From Asaia lannensis NBRC 102526 (lineage in GTDB: Bacteria > Pseudomonadota > Alphaproteobacteria > Acetobacterales > Acetobacteraceae): a stretch of DNA of 64,000 nt. This document shows positions 37,701 through 46,423 of this stretch, one piece after another. The stretch covers positions 310,001-374,000 of the forward strand of contig NZ_JAMXQU010000001.1 of the NCBI RefSeq assembly GCF_024054035.1. The letters run 5' to 3'. Positions within the stretch are counted from its first letter, which is position 1. Every line of letters starts with the position of its first letter. Below the pieces are notes generated by a model. It saw only the letters and a program-made list of their open reading frames with translations, was not told the DNA's origin and searched no databases. The position numbers and the translations under genes are program-made.

Positions 37701-37812
37701 CAGATCGCCCTACGATTTCGGAACCTATGGCGGCTATCTCTACAACTCGTCCTGGACGCAGAACGGTGTCGTTCTTCGCTCCTTCCAGTTCGGTGTGAAG
37801 GTCGTTCTCTGA
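34711..37812 (+). CDS. Large TonB-dependent receptor
   Basis: A 1033-residue outer-membrane receptor. After a long signal region (AKAQ near residue 50) and an Ala/Thr/Pro-rich linker, the plug starts ETIMVTGSLFRDPNTTSAS and includes ITMKDMQQRGIKTVTDALQL, LRGLSTDSTLVLMDGQRL and VDVLQDGGSATYGADAVAGV. The barrel includes a TonB-box-like C-terminal pattern VYNLLGFRSPYDFGTYGG and ends SFQFGVKVVL. This is the oligosaccharide/peptide type common in Caulobacter and sphingomonads, not a classic siderophore receptor. The ATG at 34711 is preferred to an upstream TTG. It is monocistronic, with terminators before and after. The substrate is unknown. Confidence 0.92.
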   Translation: MTPLNRETTESGRQHRIIAPSTRRRKNLAHGLMSATACIALLHFVSEAKAQTVSAPETSTIPVNAAKAPARSKVKTNAATRSVRAKAVSAPVANTPAAETSRPETIMVTGSLFRDPNTTSASPITHITMKDMQQRGIKTVTDALQLLSSNGAGNLTNAWSAGGGFAAGASAPSLRGLSTDSTLVLMDGQRLSYYPLADDGERNFVDTNWMPQSIMQGVDVLQDGGSATYGADAVAGVVNMITRKEIKGFEGNAEGGLTQRGDAGHQRLYATWGHGDLHKDGYNFYINSEYQQDDPLYYRQLNAPYNNGDLTGIGGSNGNDNIVSGGSITNFAPSTVALVRPVSGSGTNTAPWQLLNQQAGCRDLDGLVTGAVGGSTGTSQACSWNTQKYAQLAPDLRRISATAHFTANVTERSQLTAMFTWSQARSIITGTPYSTYGGTSYSQAKLASAQNTYLPVYLADGSLNPNNPYAAQGQQAQVNYRFGDLIPTTMDTSQNFRGSVRYNGWHPSHWGSDWNYDVNFVGMNTLLNQTITGVPTIAGIQNAITSGSYNFVDPSQNSQSVLNSIAPRNVINARTQEYSGEATLSKGLFRLPGGMAKLAIGGNIRYEALNDPNANPLDTANPANQYTSYINPVNAQGSRWVESAFFQAEAPIVKMLSADASGRYDHYSEGFSHFSPKFGVQFKPTEKLTLRGTFQKGFRVPSFAETGGSNVGYTTYTPNNANFVSQHLNANGTPNNYAQTYYIGSNTAGNPNLRPETSTNFSGGPIFRPTRWLTLMADYYYIRKNHYIAPNPVGTTNVANAYLAGEALPTGVTVTPDIADPQNPSGQLRPGIINLGYVNTNKLVTDGFDLSFEANTQLPGVFREVHWYSKGTATFVRRMNLTNPDGSVYRYAGTLGPYGAVSASGTPRWRANWSNTLSWRKLAVTPTVYYTSGYRTTAEDQTGSGTAGNCADALTSSSFVPQGQCKVKGFWDVDLTVNYQFNRRWSAYANVYNLLGFRSPYDFGTYGGYLYNSSWTQNGVVLRSFQFGVKVVL

Positions 37813-37836
37813 TCCTCCGGAACGGCTGAAATTGAA

Positions 37837-37872
37837 AAACCCTCCGGGCTGCAAAGCCCGGAGGGTTTTTTT
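37837..37872 (+). terminator. Intrinsic terminator after the large TonB receptor
   Basis: AACCCTCCGGGCT, loop GCAA, AGCCCGGAGGGTT and a T-run. A perfect 13-bp stem. The A-run on its 5' side also allows it to end minus-strand transcripts coming from the aldolase gene (stop at 37901). Confidence 0.92.
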
Positions 37873-37900
37873 ATGCTTCTGTCCGGAAAGGCGGATGCGG

Positions 37901-38635
37901 TCAGTCGCGGTAATCGGGCTGCTCGCGGTCGAGCTTGCGACGCAGCGCTTTCCAGATCATCCGGCCCTGATCGGGATCCGTTTCGAACTGGGCGCGGGCA
38001 CGCAGTATTTCGGCTTCACTCGGGCAGTGCAGGGGAACACCTGCCGACTGGGCGGCAAGCTGCACGCGGCAGGCCTGTTCCAGATAATACATGCGATAGA
38101 AAGTCTGAGCGACAGTGCTGCCTATGGTCAGCAGGCCGTGATTTTGCAGGATCAGCCCCATATGATCGCCCAGATCGCGCACCAGACGCTCGCGCTCGCT
38201 CATATTGTCGTCTGCCGCGATCCCCTCATAGGGGTGAAAGCCAATACGGCCATAGAACTCCATATTGATCTGGTTGAGCGGTAAAATACCGCTTTCCTGT
38301 GCGGCAATGGCCATGCCGGCCAGCGTATGACTGTGCATGACACAGGCTGCATCGGGATGCGCACGATGCACGGCAGAGTGAATGACGAACCCTGCCGGGT
38401 TGACCGGCCAGCTCGTCTCCTGCTGGGGGTGGCCTTCTGAATCGACCACGACCAGCGAACTCGCCGTGATTTCCTCGAACAGCAACCCGTAGGGATTGAC
38501 CAGAAAGCGGTGCCCCTCTCCGGGCAGACGCACGGAGAGGTGGGTATAGACCATATCGGTCAGGTCGAACTGTGCATAAAGCCGATAGGCGGCGGCCAGG
38601 TCTTCACGCAGTTCCTGCTCTGTCTGCAGGGTCAT
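37901..38635 (-). CDS. Class II aldolase/adducin family protein
   Basis: A 244-residue zinc-dependent aldolase-like enzyme of the fuculose/ribulose-phosphate group: THLSVRLPGEGHRFLVNPYG near residues 30-50, HSAVHRAHPDAACVMHSHT with the HxH zinc ligands near 95, and ILQNHGLLTIG with the third histidine. Members act on sugar phosphates, sugar acids or related hydroxy-ketones; the exact substrate is not given by sequence. The ATG overlaps the stop of the Fe(II)/2OG oxygenase gene (ATGA), so it is the last gene of the TonB receptor / TIM barrel / oxygenase / aldolase transcript. Confidence 0.87.
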   Translation of the reverse strand: MTLQTEQELREDLAAAYRLYAQFDLTDMVYTHLSVRLPGEGHRFLVNPYGLLFEEITASSLVVVDSEGHPQQETSWPVNPAGFVIHSAVHRAHPDAACVMHSHTLAGMAIAAQESGILPLNQINMEFYGRIGFHPYEGIAADDNMSERERLVRDLGDHMGLILQNHGLLTIGSTVAQTFYRMYYLEQACRVQLAAQSAGVPLHCPSEAEILRARAQFETDPDQGRMIWKALRRKLDREQPDYRD

Positions 38636-39666
38636 GGGGTCACTCCGGTCTTGCTGAAATGGCCGAATGTATTGGTGCGGCGCGTGCCCTCCGGCAAGGT
38701 CAGTTCGCCACGCTCGCGTTTGGCGATGAGATAGGAATAGGTCTGCATGGCCTGTGCCCACATATGATCGCCGATCTTTACGGCTTCATAGGAACTGTCC
38801 CCTTTCTCGAAGGCGGGGAGAGGGCGGATTTCATGATGATAATCGCAGGCATAGAACAGCGGGAAGGAATAACGCTCCTCTTTCACGCTGCGCACGCGAT
38901 GAGCGGTCGCAACGAAAGCTCCAGCCGTCATCATTTCAAGCATATCGCCGATATTGACGACGAATGTGTCCGGCATGGGAGGCGCATCGATCCAGTCTCC
39001 GTTGCCGTTCAGAACTTCCAGACCCGGCTTGTCGGCGAGGAGAATGGTGAAGCATTCATAATCGGTGTGAGCGCCGATCCCTGGCGCATCATGCGCCTCG
39101 CCATCGAAAGGATAATGGATCATGCGCAGTTTCGAGGGGGGGAACTGTGCCACGTCGTCGAAGCTGTGTTCATCGAGACCGAGTGCGAGTGCGAAGCCGC
39201 GAAACAACACGCGTCCCAGTTCGAAAACGGCCTTGTAATAGGCGCTGGCCCGCTCGCGAAAAAGCGGAATTTCAGGCCAGTCATTGGGGCCGAGAAGCGG
39301 CGTGCCTGCCTTGACCAGAGGATTATCGGCGGGAACCTCGAAGCCGATATCGAAGGCCTCCTTATGGTCGGGGCGCGATTTGTTGTAGATCTCTTCTCCC
39401 TCGGGAACGAAGCCCTTATGCGAGGCTGAGGCGCCGATATAGCGCTTCATCTTCTCCTCAAGCGGCTGCGAGAAGAAGTCTTTCGCTGCCAGACGCAGAT
39501 CGGCGATGAGCTCGGGTGCGACACGATGCCCTGCGATATAGAAAAAACCGATCTTGCTGGCGGCGTGATGCAGAGCGTCAGCCACTTTCTGACGCTCGGT
39601 CTTGTCGGCCGAATACAGCCCGGCAATATCGATCACCGGAATGGACGTGAAAGTCTCTTCTGTCAT
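38632..39666 (-). CDS. Fe(II)/2-oxoglutarate oxygenase (isopenicillin-N-synthase-like)
   Basis: A 344-residue non-haem iron oxygenase. The N-terminal IPNS/DIOX_N part runs from IPVIDIAGL to GFFYIAGH; the core has the iron facial triad in IGAHTDYECFTILL (His, Asp) and ATAHRVRSV (His) near residues 210 and 270, and RYSFPLFYACDY supplies the Arg-x-Ser that binds 2-oxoglutarate. Plant and fungal relatives oxidise amino acid- and hormone-like compounds. It lies one base after the TIM-barrel gene and overlaps the aldolase, so it acts in the same pathway. Substrate unknown. Confidence 0.9.
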   Translation of the reverse strand: MTEETFTSIPVIDIAGLYSADKTERQKVADALHHAASKIGFFYIAGHRVAPELIADLRLAAKDFFSQPLEEKMKRYIGASASHKGFVPEGEEIYNKSRPDHKEAFDIGFEVPADNPLVKAGTPLLGPNDWPEIPLFRERASAYYKAVFELGRVLFRGFALALGLDEHSFDDVAQFPPSKLRMIHYPFDGEAHDAPGIGAHTDYECFTILLADKPGLEVLNGNGDWIDAPPMPDTFVVNIGDMLEMMTAGAFVATAHRVRSVKEERYSFPLFYACDYHHEIRPLPAFEKGDSSYEAVKIGDHMWAQAMQTYSYLIAKRERGELTLPEGTRRTNTFGHFSKTGVTP

Positions 39667-39667
39667 G

Positions 39668-40528
39668 TCAGGAATCTCCTTCTGGAGAGGAAGCGGAAAC
39701 AGTATCCGCAAAGGATCTGGCCTGATCCTGCCTGAGCCAGTCATTCATTTCCTGACGGTCGGCAAGCGGCAGATTGGTGAAGGGCACGGTATGGGTGTAG
39801 CCATCGGGACCGCATTCGGGTGTGAGTGTCGTGACATCGTAGCCCCGTGCGCGTTGCGAAACCCTGATCCGGCGCCAGAAATCGCGATGGAAATCGAGCG
39901 CCGCCCGATTTTCAGGTGCCGCCGGATGCGAGACCTGCGGTCCCTGATCGTAGCCCACGCGTGCCTGAACGTGATGCACGCGTTCGATGAAAGCACTGAA
40001 ATCGTCGCAGGGGTCGTTGAGCAGCCTTTCGCAGCCCACCACCCAATGGCTGATATCGGCAGTAAACAGCGCATCCGGCAATTGTGCCACAACGTCGAGC
40101 GTGACCCATGGCGTTGCACAAAGCCGGGCACGATGGGTCTCGAAACTGAGCGTGAGGCCGTGCTTTCGCCCCAGCGTCATGGCGCGACCGATAAACTCGA
40201 CCTGCTGGTTCACATCCCAGCGATCATTGCCGCCCAGCACATTGACAAAATGCGGTGCAAGCTGCGTTGCGTGCGACAACAGAGCGTCGAGATCAGCAAG
40301 ATGATCTGCGGTCGTGGCATCCTGTCGTGGGATAACGCCGCCGCCTGTCAGGGCGATTGCGATGAAGGGGCAATGACTGTCGCGCAGTGCCGCACCACAG
40401 GCGGGCAGGTCTGCAAGTGCAGGAATGCGCGCCTCGATCCCGTCATAGCCACGCCGATGGGCATCGGCGATGGCGTGGCGCCACGGGCGCGTATCGCCCC
40501 AGAGCGTGAGATAGGTTTCAAGGCGCAT
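39668..40528 (-). CDS. Sugar phosphate isomerase/epimerase family TIM-barrel protein
   Basis: A 286-residue protein of the xylose-isomerase-like TIM barrel (AP-endonuclease 2) family: GYDGIEARIP near residue 27, NVLGGNDRWDVNQQVEF, LSFETHRARLC with a probable metal Glu/His pair, TADISHWVVGC with Asp-x-x-His, and a Glu in TLTPECGPDGY. These give the usual divalent metal site. Many members isomerise keto-sugars or inososes; the particular reaction is not known. It is the second gene after the TonB receptor (21-base gap) and leads directly into the oxygenase gene. Confidence 0.84.
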   Translation of the reverse strand: MRLETYLTLWGDTRPWRHAIADAHRRGYDGIEARIPALADLPACGAALRDSHCPFIAIALTGGGVIPRQDATTADHLADLDALLSHATQLAPHFVNVLGGNDRWDVNQQVEFIGRAMTLGRKHGLTLSFETHRARLCATPWVTLDVVAQLPDALFTADISHWVVGCERLLNDPCDDFSAFIERVHHVQARVGYDQGPQVSHPAAPENRAALDFHRDFWRRIRVSQRARGYDVTTLTPECGPDGYTHTVPFTNLPLADRQEMNDWLRQDQARSFADTVSASSPEGDS

Positions 40529-40549
40529 CGGGAGCCTGCCTTTTACGCT

Positions 40550-42877
40550 TCAGAAATTGTAGCGCAGATCGCAGCCGATCCAGCGAGGCGTCTGGAGAAA
40601 CTGCACGCGTGAATTATCCGAGCCGGTAAAGGAATAGGTGTTGCCGTGCTTGTTGAGCATGTTGTCGACATAGACGGCAGCCGTCCATTTGCCGGTTTTG
40701 GGTCCGACTTCCATACGCATTCCGAACGAGCTGATCTTGCTGGTCACGCCATTGGGGTCGCCCAGTGCCACGAGCATGTTGTCTTTCCAAGTGTAGCTGG
40801 TCTGGAGTGACATGCGATAGGCATGAGGCAGGTCGATGCCATAACGGGCCACGGCATTCCATGAAAAGCGCGGGGCGAAAGGCAGCACCGAATGGGCTGT
40901 CACGGAAGAGAGCAGAGGCAGACCGCCGATATCGTTCACCGCATTGGTGGCCTGCGCATCGAGATAGGCAAAGGACCCGCGCAGATCGAGATTGGGGATC
41001 AGATCGTGCAGCGTGCTCGACAACTCGCCGCCACGCGTACGGGCACGGGGGATCGGCCCCAGGCTGAGCGAGGTGATGTTCATGGGCATCTCGGCCACGA
41101 ACAGTGTCTGGCGGTTGTGATACTCGTAATCGAACAGCGCACCCTCGATCTGCACATGGTTGTGCATCAGGCTGGTCTTGGCGCCGACTTCATAGGCAAT
41201 CATGTTTTCAGGGCGCACGTAATCGAGCGCCTGAGGAGCGGAAACAGGGGCCGCAAAATAGGCGCCCGCCTTGTAGCCGTTGGAAATGGTGGCATAGACC
41301 TGCGTGCCCGGCACGATGGTATAGCGCAGCCCCACGCGGCCGGTCAGGCGGGCGTAGGAATGGGTGGTGTCGAGGCGCGACAGATAGGCACCCTTGGTCG
41401 TCAGCGCGCCTGCATCGTCGATCGTCCCCCCATTGAAGCCGCGATCGTCCCAGGAGAAACGACCCGAGGCGATGAAATCGAGATTTCTGAGTATATTGGT
41501 GACGGTATTGAGATAGAGCCCGGTCGAGACATTCTGCTGCACGAAACGATCCGTCAGATTGCCATTGGGCACGCCAAGCAGAAAGGAGCGGTAGCTGGTA
41601 TAGGCCCCGTTGATCTTGTCCCAGGATTCATAGACGCCCACTGTCAGGTGAAAGCGCTTCGTCAGGTCCATTTTGAGATGCATGTCATGGGACTGGGCGA
41701 GTGAGGTGTCGTTCCAGTGGTAGTCGCCCACATTGATCGATTCACCATCGTAATTATCGTAATCGCTGCGACGGAACGCATCGAATGCCGTGGTCGAAAC
41801 GAACTGCCCCCAGTTGAAATCATGGGTGTAATTGATTGAGACGCCGCCGCCATTCTCGTCGCGGCCTACGCGGTTCGAGCCGACATTGACGGCGTTGTAC
41901 GAGGCGTTCGGTCCCACACCGACCGTGCCGGTCGGGAAGCCGTTGACCGCATCGCCATCCGTATCCTGCGGCGACATCGAGATGCCTTTGTCGCGCGTGT
42001 AGTGAATGTTCAGCAAAAGGTTCGAGCGGTCATCGATCAGGAAGCGCGTGAGATTGCGCAGGCCGAGCTGATCCTGAGAGCCGTAGCGCTTGTTGGTGTG
42101 AATATCGCGCTGCCAGCCATCGCCATTGATATAGGAAAACGCGGTGCGATTCTGGATGCGGTCGCTGATCGGCACATTGATGGCAGCGCTCGCCGTATTG
42201 GTGCCGTAGCTGCTATAGCCCCAGTCCACATAACCGCCGAACTTGCCATCGGGTTTGACCGTCTCGACCGCGATATTGCCACCGGTGGAGCTGCGTCCGT
42301 ACTCGAAGCCCTGCGGACCTTTCTCGACGGCAACCGACTGGGTGTCGAACATCTGCCCGGTATAGAACACGGGATAGGGGGCAAACACGCCATCTTGATA
42401 GATGCCGATCCCGCCCATGTTGTTGCCGGTATAATCATCGAGTCCGATGCCGCGTATCGAGAAAACCGGCGTGCTGCCCGAGGTGGCATTTACGGCAGTC
42501 AGGCCGGGCGTGTACGCCGCGACATCCTTGGGGCTGGTGATGTGCAGTTCCTGCAATTCGCGGCCACTCAGCACGTTGACCGTTGCTGCCGTGGTCAGAA
42601 AACGCTGCGCACGCGATCCGGTAACCTGAATAGCCTCGGGATCGGAATGAGGCGCTGCATGACGGCGCGAACGGGTCGTGCCGTGTTGCGTATGCGCTGT
42701 GCGCGAGGGGACGTGTCCGGCCATGGCCCGGGCGGATGGGTTTTGCTGTGCATCCGTATGCGCCACGGCTGCAAGGGCGGTCTTGTCCAGCGCAGAGCCA
42801 ACCAGCACGATTCCTGCGGAAAGCGACAGGGCGGTGCTGGTCAGGCGGCGAAATCCTTTGGGCAGGCGCGTCATCAT
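40550..42877 (-). CDS. TonB-dependent receptor in catabolic operon
   Basis: A 775-residue outer-membrane receptor that ends in Phe (RWIGCDLRYNF). Signal peptide ends near residue 35 (KTALAAV). Plug: EAIQVTGSRAQRFLTTAATV, SPKDVAAYTPGLTA, VFSIRGIGLDDYTGNN, VAVEKGPQGFEYGRSSTGGNI; the rest is barrel with ISNGYKAGAYF and RPENMIAYEVGAKTSL, patterns of receptors related to FecA-like and catechol/vanillate-type importers of sphingomonads. The ATG at 42877 has GGGAG nine bases before; open frame continues upstream without support. Its position between an ABC transporter and catabolic enzymes suggests it imports their substrate. Confidence 0.9.
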   Translation of the reverse strand: MMTRLPKGFRRLTSTALSLSAGIVLVGSALDKTALAAVAHTDAQQNPSARAMAGHVPSRTAHTQHGTTRSRRHAAPHSDPEAIQVTGSRAQRFLTTAATVNVLSGRELQELHITSPKDVAAYTPGLTAVNATSGSTPVFSIRGIGLDDYTGNNMGGIGIYQDGVFAPYPVFYTGQMFDTQSVAVEKGPQGFEYGRSSTGGNIAVETVKPDGKFGGYVDWGYSSYGTNTASAAINVPISDRIQNRTAFSYINGDGWQRDIHTNKRYGSQDQLGLRNLTRFLIDDRSNLLLNIHYTRDKGISMSPQDTDGDAVNGFPTGTVGVGPNASYNAVNVGSNRVGRDENGGGVSINYTHDFNWGQFVSTTAFDAFRRSDYDNYDGESINVGDYHWNDTSLAQSHDMHLKMDLTKRFHLTVGVYESWDKINGAYTSYRSFLLGVPNGNLTDRFVQQNVSTGLYLNTVTNILRNLDFIASGRFSWDDRGFNGGTIDDAGALTTKGAYLSRLDTTHSYARLTGRVGLRYTIVPGTQVYATISNGYKAGAYFAAPVSAPQALDYVRPENMIAYEVGAKTSLMHNHVQIEGALFDYEYHNRQTLFVAEMPMNITSLSLGPIPRARTRGGELSSTLHDLIPNLDLRGSFAYLDAQATNAVNDIGGLPLLSSVTAHSVLPFAPRFSWNAVARYGIDLPHAYRMSLQTSYTWKDNMLVALGDPNGVTSKISSFGMRMEVGPKTGKWTAAVYVDNMLNKHGNTYSFTGSDNSRVQFLQTPRWIGCDLRYNF

Positions 42878-42971
42878 GAAAAGGACTCCCGTCAGTGGCT
42901 TCCCTGTCATTGAAGAGGCGAAACGACCTGCTGTTCGATTGAAAAAAACCAAACCTCACTTTGTGCAATCG

Positions 42972-43742
42972 TTACCCATGATGAATCATCTGGTCGAGGA
43001 ACTGGCGGGCACGCTCTGTCTGCGGAGAAGTAAAGAATTCTTCCGGCGGGGCGATCTCGAGAATGACCCCCTTGTCCATGAAGATCACGCGATCGGCGAT
43101 ATGGCGTGCAAAGCCCATTTCATGCGTGACGCATATCGTGGTGATACTGCGCTCGGCCAGGGTGTTGATGATGCCGATCACGCCCTTGATGGCTTCGGGA
43201 TCGAGCGCCGCCGTGGGTTCATCGAACAGGATGATATCGGGCGCCATGCAAAGCGCGCGGGCAATCGCCACGCGTTGCTGCTGGCCGCCCGAGAGCTGAA
43301 TCGGGTATTTATCGGCCTGTTCCTCGATGCCCACCTGTTCGAGATAGGTGCGTGCCAGAGATTCCGTTGCTTCGCGACGGGCCTTGCGCACCAGACGCGG
43401 CGCAAGCGTGCAGTTGTCGAGCACGGTCAGATGCGGAAAGAGATTATAGTTCTGAAACACCATGCCAACTGCGCCACGAAGCAGAGGGAGGCTGGTCTTG
43501 TCATCGATCACATCGCCATCGATCATCAGAACACCGCTGTCATGCGGCTCTATTCTGTTGAGCGTGCGGATAAATGTCGACTTGCCTGAGCCCGAAGGGC
43601 CGAGAACGACGATTTTCTCGCCCTGCGCAATATCGAGGCTGATTCTGTCCAGCGCGAGAAACTCGCCGTAGAATTTACTGAGTTTGCGCAGGCTGAGGGC
43701 GGCATCGGGGTTGGGCGGCAGGTTATGCAGCATGAGGGGCAT
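42972..43742 (-). CDS. Polar amino acid-type ABC transporter ATPase
   Basis: A 256-residue ATPase of the GlnQ/HisP group: Walker A LGPSGSGKST near residue 48, Q-loop VFQNYNLFPHLTVLDN, signature LSGGQQQRVAIARAL, Walker B IILFDEPTAALDPE and H-loop VTHEMGFAR. The group transports polar amino acids, opines and similar cations. Its start lies inside the end of the fused binding-protein/permease gene (20-base overlap), so the two form one importer. It is followed after 94 bases by the TonB receptor gene. Confidence 0.93.
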   Translation of the reverse strand: MPLMLHNLPPNPDAALSLRKLSKFYGEFLALDRISLDIAQGEKIVVLGPSGSGKSTFIRTLNRIEPHDSGVLMIDGDVIDDKTSLPLLRGAVGMVFQNYNLFPHLTVLDNCTLAPRLVRKARREATESLARTYLEQVGIEEQADKYPIQLSGGQQQRVAIARALCMAPDIILFDEPTAALDPEAIKGVIGIINTLAERSITTICVTHEMGFARHIADRVIFMDKGVILEIAPPEEFFTSPQTERARQFLDQMIHHG

Positions 43743-45312
43743 TTCCTGTGTCCGTGGATGTCATGGAAGACGTGTCTTGGCGTGAGCCGGGTCTGCGTCC
43801 GGCACCGGTGCGGCTTGCCCAGACAAACCGTGTCTCGATCCGCTTCTGCAGATGCAGAAAGGCGAACACCATCGCGAGATAATAGACGAGGGCCGCAGCG
43901 TAATATTCGGTGAATTCGAAGCTGCGTGCCACCTGCACCTGCGTGATGAACAACAGCTCCTGCAACGAGATGACCGAAGCCAGCGAGGTCGTCTTGAGCA
44001 GGGAGATGAATTCGTTGATCGTGGGTGGCAGGGCCACACGCAGGGCCTGCGGGAAAATCACATGGCGATAGATCTGCGCCTGACTCATGCCAAGCGCCTG
44101 GCCACCTGCAAGCTGCCCCGGATCGATAGCGCTCAGGGCGGCGCGGTTGATCTCGACCTGATAGGCCGATTCATTGATGGACAGGCAGATCCATGTGGCC
44201 AGAAAGGGTGAAAACCAGCTCTCGCGAAACACCGGAAAAAACTGCGGCAGGGCGTTCCAGATAAACAGAAGCTGCAACAGCGTGGGCGCCCCGCGAAACA
44301 CAGCCACATAAGCGCGCAGGAAAGGATGCCAGAGCGAGCGCGGCGCATTGAGCTTGAGCGCGATGGGAATGGAAATCACAATGGCCGCAGCATGAGATGC
44401 CAGTGCAATCGCCAGTGTCATGGCTGCCCCCTTGAGGAAGGCCATGGAAAACAGGGCAGAGAAAAATGTTGCTGTGTTAAAGCGCGGTCGCTCGGCATGA
44501 ACGCCAAGGGCGACCTGTGCGGCTTTGCCGACATTCCACGTCTTTTCCAGCGAGGCAATGGTACCCTGTTGTCTGAGTGCCTCTATGGCACGGGCCAGAA
44601 GGGCGCGATCCTGTCCCGCGCGGCGAAGATAGACCGCGAACTCGGTGTAACCGGGCATGGATGGGGTAAAAATGACGTGCAGTTTGCCACCAAGCTGGGC
44701 CTGACGATAAAACAGCTCGACATCCTGACTCAGAAAATTCTGCGACCGTCCGACCAGAACCTGCTGAACCACCTGATCTTCACTGGGATATTGCTGCAAA
44801 ACGATGGGCGGTTTGCCGTGGGCGACGAGTGCCCGGTTGATATCCTCGATGCGCGCGGCATAGCTTGTGCCGGATTCGACTGCGAGACTTTGACCGGCCA
44901 GGGCGTCGAAACTTGTGACGGGGGCAATCTGGCTTGGGGCCACCACAACGGGTGACGTTTCCAGATAGGGAACGGCGTCGAAAAGACGCTCCCGTGATGC
45001 CTGTTTGAGCACGCCGCTGATGACCAGACTGCAACGCCCTGCGGCAAGGCTGGGGAACAGCCCCGTAAAATCCATGGTCTTGAACGTGACCGGCACGTTC
45101 CAGTAAGCGCCGAGTGCCTTGGCCAGAGCGATATCGAAACCGTCGAGCGCCGAGAGATCGGACCCGTTGACGAAGGTCATGGGCGGAAGGGTCGGGTTGG
45201 TGCAGACACTCAGCGTGCCGTCTTCCAGAAAGGAAGGTTTTTCCTGCGCATGGAGGGGGGCGGTCGACGCGAAAACAGAGAGTGTCAGGAAAAGTGCGAG
45301 CAGGAACCGCAT
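43723..45312 (-). CDS. Fused periplasmic binding protein and ABC permease
   Basis: A 529-residue two-domain protein. A signal peptide (cleaved after PLHAQ, near residue 23) precedes a family 3 solute-binding domain to about 270: LSVCTNPTLPPMTFVN, DGFDIALAKALG, CSLVISGVLKQASRERLFD and AVESGTSYA. From about 290 to 505 is a HisM/GlnP-type permease with five helices and the EAA loop GQALGMSQAQIYRHVIFPQA. So the binder is tethered to the membrane channel. The ATG at 45312 overlaps the LysR stop and has GAAGAG at suitable distance; another ATG six bases upstream is possible. Substrate: polar amino acid or guanidino/opine-type compound by family only. Confidence 0.9.
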   Translation of the reverse strand: MRFLLALFLTLSVFASTAPLHAQEKPSFLEDGTLSVCTNPTLPPMTFVNGSDLSALDGFDIALAKALGAYWNVPVTFKTMDFTGLFPSLAAGRCSLVISGVLKQASRERLFDAVPYLETSPVVVAPSQIAPVTSFDALAGQSLAVESGTSYAARIEDINRALVAHGKPPIVLQQYPSEDQVVQQVLVGRSQNFLSQDVELFYRQAQLGGKLHVIFTPSMPGYTEFAVYLRRAGQDRALLARAIEALRQQGTIASLEKTWNVGKAAQVALGVHAERPRFNTATFFSALFSMAFLKGAAMTLAIALASHAAAIVISIPIALKLNAPRSLWHPFLRAYVAVFRGAPTLLQLLFIWNALPQFFPVFRESWFSPFLATWICLSINESAYQVEINRAALSAIDPGQLAGGQALGMSQAQIYRHVIFPQALRVALPPTINEFISLLKTTSLASVISLQELLFITQVQVARSFEFTEYYAAALVYYLAMVFAFLHLQKRIETRFVWASRTGAGRRPGSRQDTSSMTSTDTGNAPHAA

Positions 45313-46295
45313 CAGCATGTCTCTTCGAGAATGGAGCGGAATGTTTCGGCCATGAGACCGTTTTCCGGCGTGGGACGTATCAGGAAATAGAAATGATTGA
45401 TCAGATGCAGGTCATTGAACTGTATATGGCGCAGGCGATCGTGCTGCACCATCTGGGTGACGAACAGCTCGGGCAGAAAGCCGATATACATGCCTGACAG
45501 AATGAGCAGGGCGCGTGAGTCGATATTCTCGGCTTTGGCCGCAAAATTCATGGACGGGCGCAGTTCGTCCCAGCGTGGCGACGAGGCGGCATCGCTGACG
45601 CTGATCATCCGCGCCTGTGACAGGGCAGGAATATCGATGGCCTCTTCCGGCACGTTGAAAAGGGGGTGACGCGCGCCGCAATAGAGATTGGACCGCTCGC
45701 TGAACAAGGCGGTCGCCTCCATTTCCGGCTGCTGATGGGGATAAAGCGTTATCCCTGCGGTCGCCGTGCCATTGCGCACGGCAAACTCGACATCGCGCGT
45801 CGAGGCAGAACGCACATCCATTTCGACAGCCGGATAGCGTGTGGTGAAGATCTGTATGGCACGCAAAAGGGCCGTCTCGCCATGGAACTGGATATTATCA
45901 GGCAGATACAGGCAGAACCGCCCCGATAACGTGCCGCTTACGTCATTGATCCGCTGCTGGAACAGATCGAGGTCGTTAAAAAGCCGGGCCGTTGCATCGA
46001 GCACGCCTTCACCTTCGCGCGTCAGGGCAAACCCTGCACGCCCGCGATGGCACAGCACCATGCTCAGACGGTTTTCGAGTGCTGCGATATCGATGCTGAT
46101 CGAGGATTTGCTTTTGCCCAGCGCCAGTTCGGCAGCGGCAAAGCCCCCATGCTGTGCGACGCAGGCAAAGACACGCAACAGGCGCAGATCGACTTCTGCA
46201 ATACGACCCTGAAACCCGCTGGCACGAGGGAGGCGTCTGGGCTGGTTTTGCGTGCGGACACGGGACAAGGGCATGAATCCTGTTTCAGACAGCAT
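45312..46295 (-). CDS. LysR-type transcriptional regulator
   Basis: A 327-residue regulator. The helix-turn-helix lies near residues 35-90: LRLLRVFACVAQHGGFAAAE, then SKSSISIDIAALENRL, a typical LysR HTH. The remaining part is the effector-binding domain. About 30 residues precede the HTH, longer than usual; a GGGGAG before the ATG at 46295 supports this start, while ATG at 46274 is possible. It overlaps the transporter gene, so it is co-transcribed with the genes it likely controls, and diverges from the dimethylargininase-like gene. A perfect CTCAA-N11-TTGAG repeat sits in the intergenic region. Confidence 0.9.
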   Translation of the reverse strand: MLSETGFMPLSRVRTQNQPRRLPRASGFQGRIAEVDLRLLRVFACVAQHGGFAAAELALGKSKSSISIDIAALENRLSMVLCHRGRAGFALTREGEGVLDATARLFNDLDLFQQRINDVSGTLSGRFCLYLPDNIQFHGETALLRAIQIFTTRYPAVEMDVRSASTRDVEFAVRNGTATAGITLYPHQQPEMEATALFSERSNLYCGARHPLFNVPEEAIDIPALSQARMISVSDAASSPRWDELRPSMNFAAKAENIDSRALLILSGMYIGFLPELFVTQMVQHDRLRHIQFNDLHLINHFYFLIRPTPENGLMAETFRSILEETC

Positions 46296-46423
46296 GCGAT
46301 GATATCTCCCCTGTCGATGCAATCAACCTGCCGTTTTGCAGGCGTTGCCCTGCAATGGCTGCGGCAAGAGGCGAGTATGGGGGCGATCGGGCCCGATTAT
46401 AATTTATGAAACGCCAAACCAAA

